Assembly: GCA_018699495.1 (NCBI GenBank)
Contig: JABIQV010000126.1
Coordinates: 1 to 35,188 of the forward strand
From: a bacterium
Lineage (GTDB): Bacteria > Margulisbacteria > Marinamargulisbacteria > JABIPA01
Direction of reading: 5' to 3'
DNA: 35,188 nucleotides
Part shown: positions 19,000-27,440 of the stretch, in pieces
How positions within the stretch are numbered: position 1 is the first letter of the stretch
How the letters are laid out: each line of letters begins with the position of its first letter
Translations under genes and position numbers: made by a program
The notes under the pieces: model-generated
What the model was told of the DNA's origin: nothing
The model's database searches: none
Seen by the model: only the letters and a program-made list of their open reading frames with translations

Positions 19000-19480
19000 C
19001 TTAATCTTTTTTGCGTTACTGTTTAAAAATAAAACTGATTTAGAACACGTTAAACAGTCTATATCTAGAGATTACGGAAAAATAATTAAAGAATCACCGA
19101 TTTATGAATTTAATCATAGCTCCTATTACTCAAAGGAAATGGGAGAGCCTCTATATCGCCAATTCATTGGAATAGGTGCCTCTCTTTCTCCTCCTAACTA
19201 TTGGACAATCAAACATTGGTCTACAGAGCTTGAAACCCACTTTACACACAAAACCAAGCGAACGATAAATATCGACCCAGGCGTACTACACGCTCACAAT
19301 GCGATTTTCTTTTCCACAAAGGATTTCGCGCACCGACTACCTATCGGACATCAAATTTATGCCGAAGTAAGTTTACTATATAAAAAAAAGAAATTTCATA
19401 CATTAGACTGGACGTATCCGGACATGGCAAAACAAGAAATATTGGATTTTTTTTCTGATTTTAGAAAGTGTTTGTTATAA
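18971..19480 (+). CDS. DUF4416 family protein (ORF track start 18917; TTG at 18971 fits the family N-terminus better)
   Basis: NLIFFALLFKNKTDLEHVKQSISRDYGKI...SSYYSKEMGEPLYRQFIG...RTINIDPGVLHAHNAIFFSTKDFAHRLPIGHQIYAEVSLLYKKKKFHTLDWTYPDM. Confidence 0.82.
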   Translation: MNNISTCKSNLIFFALLFKNKTDLEHVKQSISRDYGKIIKESPIYEFNHSSYYSKEMGEPLYRQFIGIGASLSPPNYWTIKHWSTELETHFTHKTKRTINIDPGVLHAHNAIFFSTKDFAHRLPIGHQIYAEVSLLYKKKKFHTLDWTYPDMAKQEILDFFSDFRKCLL

Positions 19481-19535
19481 ACAAACTAAAACACATCTAT
19501 ATGTATAAACGATTTCAGTAAGATATACTTTCAAA

Positions 19536-20336
19536 ATGACTCCATTTATCAGTCCACTTTTATCAAACAGAGAGACGACTCAGTTCCTAATTGAAGGTAT
19601 CGTCATCATCCTCTTTTCAGGGATTTTTGGAAGCTTTTTTAACATGCTTATCTACCGACTGCCGCGTGACTTACCCCTAGCGTTCGACCGTTCAAAATGT
19701 CCTACCTGTAAAAACAACCTAACCTGGATTGACCTTTTCCCAGTTTTTAGTTTTCTTTTTCTATTAGGAAAATGTAGACAATGTAAAGCAAAAATCCCCT
19801 TCCGATATTTCCTTGTAGAACTAATTACAATTTGTGCTTCTCTTGTATTGTGGTTCATATTTGGACCCACTTGGCTATTTTTAAAATTCTTATTATTTAC
19901 ATATGGAATGATAATCATTTTTTTCACAGACATAGAAACATATACTGTACCAGACAGTGTATTAGTTTTCTTTCTCGTTATTGGATGTTCTAATCTTTAC
20001 CTCGACCGAGACTTTAAAGCGGCGCTATTGGGTACGCTTATAGGGTTTGGCACATTTTACTTTATCCAACGAATAGGAAAATTCTTTTATAAAAAAGATG
20101 CCTTTGGTAGTGGCGATGTAAAATTAGGCGGCGCCATAGGATTTGTCTGGGGCCCTGTTCTTACAAGCATGACCGTATATTTGAGCTTTTTAATAGGCGG
20201 ATTTTTTGGTATTCTTCTTATTGTTAGCAAAAAAAAGACAATGAAAGACATTATTCCCTTTGGCCCCTCCATTATCATCGCATTCTTTCTAAGCTATATG
20301 TTTAAAGCAGAAATACTATCCTATTTCTTTTCCTAA
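19536..20336 (+). CDS. pilD: Prepilin peptidase / leader peptidase (A24A)
   Basis: GIFGSFFNMLIYRLPRDLPLAFDRSKCPTCKNNLTWIDLFPVFSFLFLLGKCRQCKAKIPFRYFLVELIT; two CxxC pairs; FTDIETYTVPD and GSGDVKLGGAIGF with catalytic Asp. Confidence 0.95.
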   Translation: MTPFISPLLSNRETTQFLIEGIVIILFSGIFGSFFNMLIYRLPRDLPLAFDRSKCPTCKNNLTWIDLFPVFSFLFLLGKCRQCKAKIPFRYFLVELITICASLVLWFIFGPTWLFLKFLLFTYGMIIIFFTDIETYTVPDSVLVFFLVIGCSNLYLDRDFKAALLGTLIGFGTFYFIQRIGKFFYKKDAFGSGDVKLGGAIGFVWGPVLTSMTVYLSFLIGGFFGILLIVSKKKTMKDIIPFGPSIIIAFFLSYMFKAEILSYFFS

Positions 20337-20411
20337 CCTAATCGCACAATTTTAAATTCTTTTTTAAGAAAAACCATCTAAAACGTTCTTAAACTAGTAA
20401 GGAACCCATTA

Positions 20412-20807
20412 ATGCCTCTTTCAATAATTGAACTCTTAATAGTACTCTCTCTAGTTTCTTCAATCCTTCCAATATTTTCAAAAATAAGCGGATTCCATGT
20501 AGAAAAAAAACTTTCTTTATATGAAACGTTTGCCATAATACAAGTCTCAAAACAATTAGCAATAAGCAATGATACCGATTGTGAAATCATAATCGAAAAT
20601 AAAAATATAAATATCTCTCTTAATCAACGCGTTTCCACTCATCATCTAACGGACCCTAAAACGACAATCCTAAGCAATCGACATAAACTAGGGTTCAAAC
20701 CAAATAGCCATACAAAGTATTCAGGAACCATTTCTCTTCTAAAGAACAATAACCCAAGCGGTAAAATTAGCATAGGAGTCGGAAATGGAGAAATTAGAAT
20801 TAAATAA
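20412..20807 (+). CDS. Minor pseudopilin-like protein (GspH position)
   Basis: N-terminus MPLSIIELLIVLSLVSSILPIFSKI resembles a type III signal with Glu in the +5-like position but no Gly at -1; directly downstream of prepilin peptidase. Confidence 0.65.
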   Translation: MPLSIIELLIVLSLVSSILPIFSKISGFHVEKKLSLYETFAIIQVSKQLAISNDTDCEIIIENKNINISLNQRVSTHHLTDPKTTILSNRHKLGFKPNSHTKYSGTISLLKNNNPSGKISIGVGNGEIRIK

Positions 20808-21096
20808 AACCCGAGGATTTTTCTTGATTGATTTGATACTATCCCTGTCTTTGCTTTCACTAATTCTACTTATCTATCCTACATATTTAAAAAACTGTTA
20901 CGATGTCTTTATACAATCGAACAAACTTCTTACCTGTTTATATCAAATAGACCTGACTTTATCAGAAATGCGTAGCGAAGGTTCCAATAAAACGGTAACG
21001 ACATCCCACCCCCTAATTATAAAAAAAGAATATTCCATCAAAATAGGAACGCAAGAAAAAAAACTTGAACTCTACGAAATCAAAAATGAAATTTAG
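20785..21096 (+). CDS. Minor pseudopilin-like protein (GspI position)
   Basis: TRG^FFLIDLILSLSLLSLILLIYPTYL; canonical Gly-Phe cleavage site with Asp rather than Glu at +5; overlaps the previous ORF by 23 nt. Confidence 0.65.
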   Translation: MEKLELNKTRGFFLIDLILSLSLLSLILLIYPTYLKNCYDVFIQSNKLLTCLYQIDLTLSEMRSEGSNKTVTTSHPLIIKKEYSIKIGTQEKKLELYEIKNEI

Positions 21097-21105
21097 GATA
21101 ACATT

Positions 21106-21582
21106 ATGACTACATTTAATAAAATCACTCTAAATAACGACCGAACAACAAAAAACAAACTAAATGGATTTAACTTACTCGAATTACTCATATTCTTATT
21201 TCTTTTCTCTCTATTTTTACCCTTTATCACGAATTTCTATGTGACTATAGCTACCTCTATCAGCGCCATCACCAAGCAAATGGGAAATTCATTTGAAATA
21301 GCACATATCAACCAAACAATTGAAACAGACAGCTCAAATTGCGAAGATGTTATTGAATTATCCAGTTCAAAATATCAATTAATCTTGAAAAACAACAAAA
21401 AAATAACTTATGAGTTAAAAAATTACAGACTTAAACGAACTGAAAATAATTATGGCTATTATATTTCTCATGCCATAATAATCGACTCATTTAACGTTTC
21501 TACATTTATAAAAGATAATCTTAAATTTTTAAAACTAACAATTAATACAACTAATCCGTCCTATTTCAAATTGAATACATAA
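21106..21582 (+). CDS. Minor pseudopilin-like protein (GspJ position)
   Basis: KLNG^FNLLELLIFLFLFSLFLPFITNFYV; canonical type III signal with Glu+5. Confidence 0.72.
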   Translation: MTTFNKITLNNDRTTKNKLNGFNLLELLIFLFLFSLFLPFITNFYVTIATSISAITKQMGNSFEIAHINQTIETDSSNCEDVIELSSSKYQLILKNNKKITYELKNYRLKRTENNYGYYISHAIIIDSFNVSTFIKDNLKFLKLTINTTNPSYFKLNT

Positions 21583-21588
21583 AACCCA

Positions 21589-22113
21589 ATGCCAAAATAC
21601 GAGCCACATAAAATGTCTATCAAACAACTAAATAATAATAAACTAGGATTTTGTACACTTCTCATAATTAGCCTAATATCTATACTAAGTATAAGTCTGT
21701 CAGGTACCGTTAAATTAATGCAACTACACGTTAACTATTCAACAAAAAAATTCAACATCTACAAAAATAACTTAAAAACAAAATCGTCCCTTTACCTGAT
21801 CCCTTCGTTACTGAATTCCGGAACCTTTCAAAACCCATTATATGATACAGAATTAAATATAAACGAAATATTGGAAAAAAAAGAACACTACTATAACTCG
21901 ACAACAAATATCCTTGTACTAGAAAGCATTCCTAATTTATCAGGAATTATATATTTATCACCAACCCAATTCATAGCATTAACTACAAATCAAAACATAC
22001 CCAATTCACCCCCCTTTGGATACGTGTATAGATCGATGTATTTAGGGATAATAAAGTCGGAAATTGTCGCTACTTCAAATTTAATCACATTGGAATCTAT
22101 GCAGAAAATTTAG
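21589..22113 (+). CDS. Minor pseudopilin-like protein (GspK position)
   Basis: NNKLG^FCTLLIISLISILSISLSGTVKLMQL; type III-like signal with no acidic +5, as is usual for GspK; shorter than typical GspK. Confidence 0.55.
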   Translation: MPKYEPHKMSIKQLNNNKLGFCTLLIISLISILSISLSGTVKLMQLHVNYSTKKFNIYKNNLKTKSSLYLIPSLLNSGTFQNPLYDTELNINEILEKKEHYYNSTTNILVLESIPNLSGIIYLSPTQFIALTTNQNIPNSPPFGYVYRSMYLGIIKSEIVATSNLITLESMQKI

Positions 22114-22163
22114 ACAAAAAAGTCTACCTACATATTTTCAAACAACGCATTAAAAAAGCGAAT

Positions 22164-24059
22164 TTATTTCACTGAATATTTTTTAGATAACCCCAAATAT
22201 AGACGTCGAACTCGACTGTTCAACTCCTTAGATGGCTGGCTATCTGGATAAGAATTTAAACTATACATCAACAAACTTTCCGCCTGTTGCTTAACGCCTT
22301 TAATTTTTTTAGTAATAATAATGGCTTCGGTAGGTAAATTAAGTTCACTATATTTTATTGAGATTTTTGAATAATATAAATCTTGACTCAATTTTAAACG
22401 ATATACAATGTTTAAGGCATTTTTTAATTCCCGAATTGCCCTATCTGTTTTGTTCGTTTTTAAGGCGTTATCAGACAATTTAAGATAAGACTCTACTCTT
22501 TTACCGGTAGACACTTCTTTAAGTACTATCTTTAAACGATTAATCATTTTATCCATATTTTCAAAATCACGATTATCCGTATAAACAGTTAACAAACTAA
22601 ACAACAAATCAACTTTTTCAGATGACTTGCTCGTCAAATCTACTAAAGCGACTGCATCATCTAGTTGACCTAGACTCAAATAATAAAGCTCTAGACTCTG
22701 AATCACACTAAACTTTATAGACGTATTTTTAATTTGTTCCAAAATTGACACCGTTTTGTCGTATGATCCATGCTCTCTGAAGGAGTGAAGAAATGACCGA
22801 AGCGCGACATCTTTAACAGACTCATTGCTAATTTGCTTGATTAATAAAAGAGGAAAATGATATTGCTTTTTCTTACCAAAAATAGCCCCTAATTTCACAT
22901 ACGTATCTTCAAAAATAACCGAATCTTCAATTTTATTTACTAGGTCAGTAGACTTTTCGAATTTTCCACTCTCAGCAACCAAAATTGCAGCCCGACTTAA
23001 AACATTATTCATGACCGAAGGATTAACAATTTCTGACATCAAATTATCAGCTTCTTCATATTCACCATTATAAATCAAACCTAATACAACTTCTCCAATA
23101 CCTTCCTGCTGTTCGGTTACCCCGGAAATTGATTCCAGGTATTCATAGGCCAGTAAATAATTTTTATTCAGAGAATAATAGGTAATTATATTTTTTAATG
23201 CTTTAGCTTTTAATGAAGAGTCTGTAATTGAATAACTTATCAGGACGGCTTCATCTATTAATCCTTGTGTCAAATAAGACTCTATCACACTGTTGTTAAT
23301 CCTAAACCTAAGAGTAGAATCCATAATTAAAGACGAAATATCCATAGCTCTACTAAACGAATTCGTTTTAACGAGTACCCTTGCAACTTCAAAATAAGAT
23401 CTGTCTCGCTCCGATACATACCTTATCTTTTTTGCCATAGAAATAGCGTTCTCAATTCTATTGTTATTTGCTAAATACGTAGAAATACTAGATAACAGCC
23501 TACTTTTCACATTTGAACTTTTAATTCGTAGACTCGCTTTCAAAGCCTGATCAACGTCATCCACTATCAAACTAGACTGCCCAATAGACTCCAAAATCAT
23601 ATCTTTTTTTGAATCGTCCCGAAATGAATCGGAATAGTTAAAAGCTTCCTTAAAGTACTTGTTTTTTACCAATGCATTTACAGAATCTATTACAGCTGCC
23701 AGATACGCATTTGGTTTATCATAGGACTTAATAACTTCTAGAACATCTAACGAATAATCTAATGCGCCGACATCTATATACTTAACACCTATACTAGAGA
23801 GTAAAACAATTGACGGTGTTTTCTGACTTAATGCGGCGGCATATGCGCAATCAATAGGAGTGGCTACGTTCTTCAAACTGAACGTCTTAACGTTCTTTTT
23901 CGGAGCTTGCGCATTTAAGTCTGTAGGAACAGAAATAAAAAAAGTACATACTGCTAACAATAAGCCTAAATTAAAAATGCTCAATTTTTTTATATCTAAA
24001 CAAGGTTCAACACCACTTTTTGTCCGAGCATCACTTTTTTTTATACTAAAAAACGTCAT
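22164..24059 (-). CDS. Secreted/exported TPR-like alpha-helical repeat protein, 631 aa
   Basis: Signal-like LGLLLAVCTFFISVPTDLNAQA; many ~33-36 aa helix-turn-helix units of the form (A/N).(G/N)...(A)..(V/I)...I.D...(K/R)...L..I. Confidence 0.75.
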   Translation of the reverse strand: MTFFSIKKSDARTKSGVEPCLDIKKLSIFNLGLLLAVCTFFISVPTDLNAQAPKKNVKTFSLKNVATPIDCAYAAALSQKTPSIVLLSSIGVKYIDVGALDYSLDVLEVIKSYDKPNAYLAAVIDSVNALVKNKYFKEAFNYSDSFRDDSKKDMILESIGQSSLIVDDVDQALKASLRIKSSNVKSRLLSSISTYLANNNRIENAISMAKKIRYVSERDRSYFEVARVLVKTNSFSRAMDISSLIMDSTLRFRINNSVIESYLTQGLIDEAVLISYSITDSSLKAKALKNIITYYSLNKNYLLAYEYLESISGVTEQQEGIGEVVLGLIYNGEYEEADNLMSEIVNPSVMNNVLSRAAILVAESGKFEKSTDLVNKIEDSVIFEDTYVKLGAIFGKKKQYHFPLLLIKQISNESVKDVALRSFLHSFREHGSYDKTVSILEQIKNTSIKFSVIQSLELYYLSLGQLDDAVALVDLTSKSSEKVDLLFSLLTVYTDNRDFENMDKMINRLKIVLKEVSTGKRVESYLKLSDNALKTNKTDRAIRELKNALNIVYRLKLSQDLYYSKISIKYSELNLPTEAIIITKKIKGVKQQAESLLMYSLNSYPDSQPSKELNSRVRRLYLGLSKKYSVK

Positions 24060-24081
24060 TTTAGCTCCTTCCCTCTCATTA

Positions 24082-24873
24082 TTAATTGAAAATTATAACC
24101 AATCCAATAACACCTAATATAATACGATAAACACCAAACGGAACTAATTTCCATTTCTCTATCATTTTTATTAAAAAAACCATAGACGCCAAACCCGAAA
24201 AAAAAGAAACCACTATCGCTATACCCATTAATCCCAAATCGGAAACAGTCAAAGAATCAAAGCTTTTTAACAACTCATAAGCAACCGCACAAAACATAAC
24301 TGGGACAGACAACAAGAATGAAAATTTTGTAGCTACTTTATAATCTAAACCTAATAAAACACCGCCAACAATTGTCGATCCTGACCGACTCATACCAGGA
24401 ATGAATGCAAAACACTGAAATAGACCTATGTACAACGCTTGCTTATAAGAAATTTCATCAAAGGAACATGTCTTAACCGACTTATTTTTAACAAAAATAT
24501 CGGTACAAATCATACACACTCCCCCAAAAATCAATGAAATTAAAACAACGGTTTCACTAAACATTGACTTAATAAACGAATACCCAAAAAATCCAACGAT
24601 TAAAAAAGGAACGACAGCCACTAGCATTTTTCTATTACCTTCACTCATCCAATTAGAAGGTTTAAATTGATGTGCAAAAAAATCTTTATACAAAAAAAGA
24701 ACGGCGATAATAGCCCCTAATTGAATTGATATTTCAAACGTTCCAGAAAGAGACTCAAATTTAAGGACTTTACCTGCGAGTATGAGATGACCTGTTGAAG
24801 AAACAGGCAAAAACTCAGTTATACCTTCCAACACACCTAATGCAATAGATTTTAAAATACTTATAAGGTTCAT
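24082..24873 (-). CDS. uppP: Undecaprenyl-diphosphatase UppP/BacA
   Basis: LGVLEGITEFLPVSSTGHLILAGKVL and PGMSRSGSTIVGGVLLGL. The family N-terminus fits MNLISILKSIAL (ATG complement of 24871-24873), so the upstream FCFCFCF extension in the 24945 ORF is probably not translated. Confidence 0.93.
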   Translation of the reverse strand: MNLISILKSIALGVLEGITEFLPVSSTGHLILAGKVLKFESLSGTFEISIQLGAIIAVLFLYKDFFAHQFKPSNWMSEGNRKMLVAVVPFLIVGFFGYSFIKSMFSETVVLISLIFGGVCMICTDIFVKNKSVKTCSFDEISYKQALYIGLFQCFAFIPGMSRSGSTIVGGVLLGLDYKVATKFSFLLSVPVMFCAVAYELLKSFDSLTVSDLGLMGIAIVVSFFSGLASMVFLIKMIEKWKLVPFGVYRIILGVIGLVIIFN

Positions 24874-24903
24874 TTGAATTGAATATACCATAAAAGTAAA
24901 AAG

Positions 24904-24935
24904 CAAAAAACAAAAACAAAAACAAAAACAAAAAC
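24904..24935. repeat. Hexanucleotide tandem repeat (CAAAAA)n between uppP and the antiporter gene
   Basis: C-A6 followed by four CAAAAA units at 24911, 24917, 24923 and 24929, ending in C at 24935. Confidence 0.9.
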
Positions 24936-24993
24936 GGAAAAACATGTTATTGTATATAATGTTACGTTCAGTCTTAAAAAAATAAACATATAT

Positions 24994-26763
24994 ATGGATA
25001 CACCTACTTTACTTAAATTTTCTGCGATTCCTTTTTTAGGAATAACATGCCAATGGTTCGCATGGCGTTTCAAAATTCCGTCTATCCTACTTCTTCTGAT
25101 TACAGGGCTTATTGTAGGACCTTTTTTAGGGCTATTAAATTCAGATACGTTGCTTGGTCCTTTATTATTCCCGATCGTTTCTCTCAGTACGGCTATTATC
25201 CTATTCGAAGGAGGAATGAGTTTAAAAATAGCCGACATTAGAAACACAAAAGTAATTGTGAAAAATTTAATCACTAAAGGAATACTCATTTCATGGATAC
25301 TTATAACTGGCTCCACTTATATTTTAATGGGATACAGCTTTAAAGTATCCATTTTACTTGGTTCCCTATTTGTTATGACTGGACCTACAGTTATTTTGCC
25401 GCTTCTCAAATATGTTCGAGTCTCCAACAAAGTCTCAAACATCCTAAAATGGGAAGGTACAACAATCGATCCTATAATCGCAATATTGACCCTATTAATT
25501 TTCGAAGTCGTCATAGCAACAGGTCCTGAAGAAGCTGTAAGTGTATTGTTTATGGTTCTATTAAAAACGGTTATTCTGGGAACCTCATTTGGATGTTTAG
25601 GCAGTTTTATTTTCATACTGATTATCGAAAAACATTGGTGTCCTCCATTTCTACAAGAAAGTATTACATTAATATTAGTGATAGCCGCCTTTGTAGGCGC
25701 AAACATACTTCAAAAAGAATCTGGTCTACTCGCTGTAACTGTTATGGGGATTATTTTAGGGAATCAAAAATCTATATCCGTAAAGCACATTGTCGTATTT
25801 AAAGAAAATTTATCCATTATTTTATTATCATCTTTATTCATTATTTTAGCATCTCGCCTAAACATACAAGATATGATCCCTCTCCTTAATTACAAAACAT
25901 TAATATTTATAGCCATCGTAATTTTTATTGCAAGACCTGCCTCTATTTTTCTCTCAAATATTAAAACTGATTTAACGTTGAACGAAAAAATATTTATGTC
26001 CTTTATGGCCCCTAGAGGCATCGTTTGTGCAGCCATTTCATCTTTATTTGCGATCGAATTATCCAAAGCAGGTTTTGAAGAAGCAGATCAAATTGTATCC
26101 ATTACATTCATTCTAATTTTATCCACCGTTACATTTTATGCACTGTTAGCGGCACCTCTTGCAAAATGGCTTAAATTAACCAAAATCCAAAAAAAGGGAA
26201 TTTTAATAGTTGGCTGTACTGATTTTTCGATAAAATTAGCAACTATCCTTAAAGAAAATTTTGTCCCCGTACTAATTGTCGACACAAATATCGAAAAAAT
26301 AAAATTTGCTGAATCGCTCGAAATTCGAGCAATGCAAGGGGATATGCTTTCCGACGTCGTTCGTAATAAAATCCATGAAGATGAGTTCATTAAATTACTT
26401 GCGATGACAAACAGCGACGAAATCAATTTATTAGTTGTAAACGAATACCTAGAAAAATTTGGACGAAACCATATATATAGGCTATTTCCTACAAATTTAT
26501 CCTTAATTAACTCCACAGAAAATGTTGATAGGTTTTTATTTTTTAACGGACCAAATTTGAAGCTAATAGGAAATCAAACCAAATTTGGGACCAATATAAA
26601 ATCCATACCTGTTCCAAAAAACTTCAAATTTAAACAATTCCTTACAGAACATATAAAATGTATTCCTTTACTAGTCATCACCAAAAGAAAAACCGCTCTA
26701 TTGTTTATTAAAGACAAAACGTTAATTCCAAGACCAGGACAAACACTCGTATATCTTGCTTGA
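24994..26763 (+). CDS. CPA1-type Na+(K+)/H+ antiporter with C-terminal RCK/TrkA-N domain
   Basis: PSILLLLITGLIVGPFLGLL, LSTAIILFEGGMSL, GPTVILPLL, SFMAPRGIVCAAISSLFAIEL; KGILIVGCTDFSIKLATILKENFVPVLIVDTN...GDMLSDVV nucleotide-binding segment. Confidence 0.9.
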   Translation: MDTPTLLKFSAIPFLGITCQWFAWRFKIPSILLLLITGLIVGPFLGLLNSDTLLGPLLFPIVSLSTAIILFEGGMSLKIADIRNTKVIVKNLITKGILISWILITGSTYILMGYSFKVSILLGSLFVMTGPTVILPLLKYVRVSNKVSNILKWEGTTIDPIIAILTLLIFEVVIATGPEEAVSVLFMVLLKTVILGTSFGCLGSFIFILIIEKHWCPPFLQESITLILVIAAFVGANILQKESGLLAVTVMGIILGNQKSISVKHIVVFKENLSIILLSSLFIILASRLNIQDMIPLLNYKTLIFIAIVIFIARPASIFLSNIKTDLTLNEKIFMSFMAPRGIVCAAISSLFAIELSKAGFEEADQIVSITFILILSTVTFYALLAAPLAKWLKLTKIQKKGILIVGCTDFSIKLATILKENFVPVLIVDTNIEKIKFAESLEIRAMQGDMLSDVVRNKIHEDEFIKLLAMTNSDEINLLVVNEYLEKFGRNHIYRLFPTNLSLINSTENVDRFLFFNGPNLKLIGNQTKFGTNIKSIPVPKNFKFKQFLTEHIKCIPLLVITKRKTALLFIKDKTLIPRPGQTLVYLA

Positions 26764-26874
26764 AATAGTTGTTTTCCATCAATTTTAAAACATTTTTTAT
26801 CGAATTAATTAGAAAATGGGTTACGAAAATTTATCCCGGATGATAAAATTGTATAAAAAAAGTAAGAGGTTCCG

Positions 26875-27312
26875 ATGAAATTAAACAAATTAGATCCAAA
26901 AATTATTGAATTACTAAGACAAAACGGAGCAATAACTAATGTTGAGCTCGGAAAAAAGTTAAAGGTATCAGAAGCTACTATTAGGTATAGAGTTAAAAAA
27001 CTTCTGGACCGAAATATTATTAAAATAAAAGGTCTTCTCAATCCAAAAATGCAAGATGAAAAACAACTTTTCTATCTCTGTCTGACAATTGCCCCTAGAA
27101 GAGAACTCGAAAACACAGTACATGCACTTCTTGAATACGATGAAGTAATAAACGTTGCTTTAATTACTGGTCGTTATGACGTCATAGCTGAAGTATTTAT
27201 TGACCCGCATAAACTCATCGATTTCCAACGTGACCTTGATTTCAATGAAAATGTTAATATCTCAACAATCGAAAGTTTTAGTACATTAAAAAGTTTTAAT
27301 AAGTGGATATAA
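26875..27312 (+). CDS. Lrp/AsnC family transcriptional regulator
   Basis: KLDPKIIELLRQNGAITNVELGKKLKVSEATIRYRVKKLLDRNIIK (HTH); VALITGRYDVIAEVFI ligand-sensing domain. Confidence 0.9.
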   Translation: MKLNKLDPKIIELLRQNGAITNVELGKKLKVSEATIRYRVKKLLDRNIIKIKGLLNPKMQDEKQLFYLCLTIAPRRELENTVHALLEYDEVINVALITGRYDVIAEVFIDPHKLIDFQRDLDFNENVNISTIESFSTLKSFNKWI

Positions 27313-27337
27313 AACCAACATAATAAAACTTTTCAAA

Positions 27338-27370
27338 TTAGGGGATAGTACGTTTAGGATGGTCCCCTAA
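27338..27370. terminator. Hairpin in the convergent intergenic region after the Lrp-like gene
   Basis: TTAGGGGA (27338-27345) and TCCCCTAA (27363-27370), 8-bp perfect stem. A second AT stem, TTAAAAAA/TTTTTTAA, lies at 27406-27429. Confidence 0.45.
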
Positions 27371-27440
27371 CTTTCTTACGTTACGACTACCTATAATAAA
27401 AATTATTAAAAAAGAAATAGGTTTTTTAACATCCCCTTAT

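Noticed and set aside
24870-25316. 148-aa minus-strand ORF overlapping uppP and the antiporter gene
   Set aside because: Antisense to the antiporter start and runs through the CAAAAA repeat (FVFVFVF); no family resemblance.
25317-25706. Minus and alternate-frame ORFs inside the antiporter gene (also 25047-25241, 25593-25802, 26136-26516)
   Set aside because: All overlap the well-supported CPA1-RCK frame; treated as shadow ORFs.
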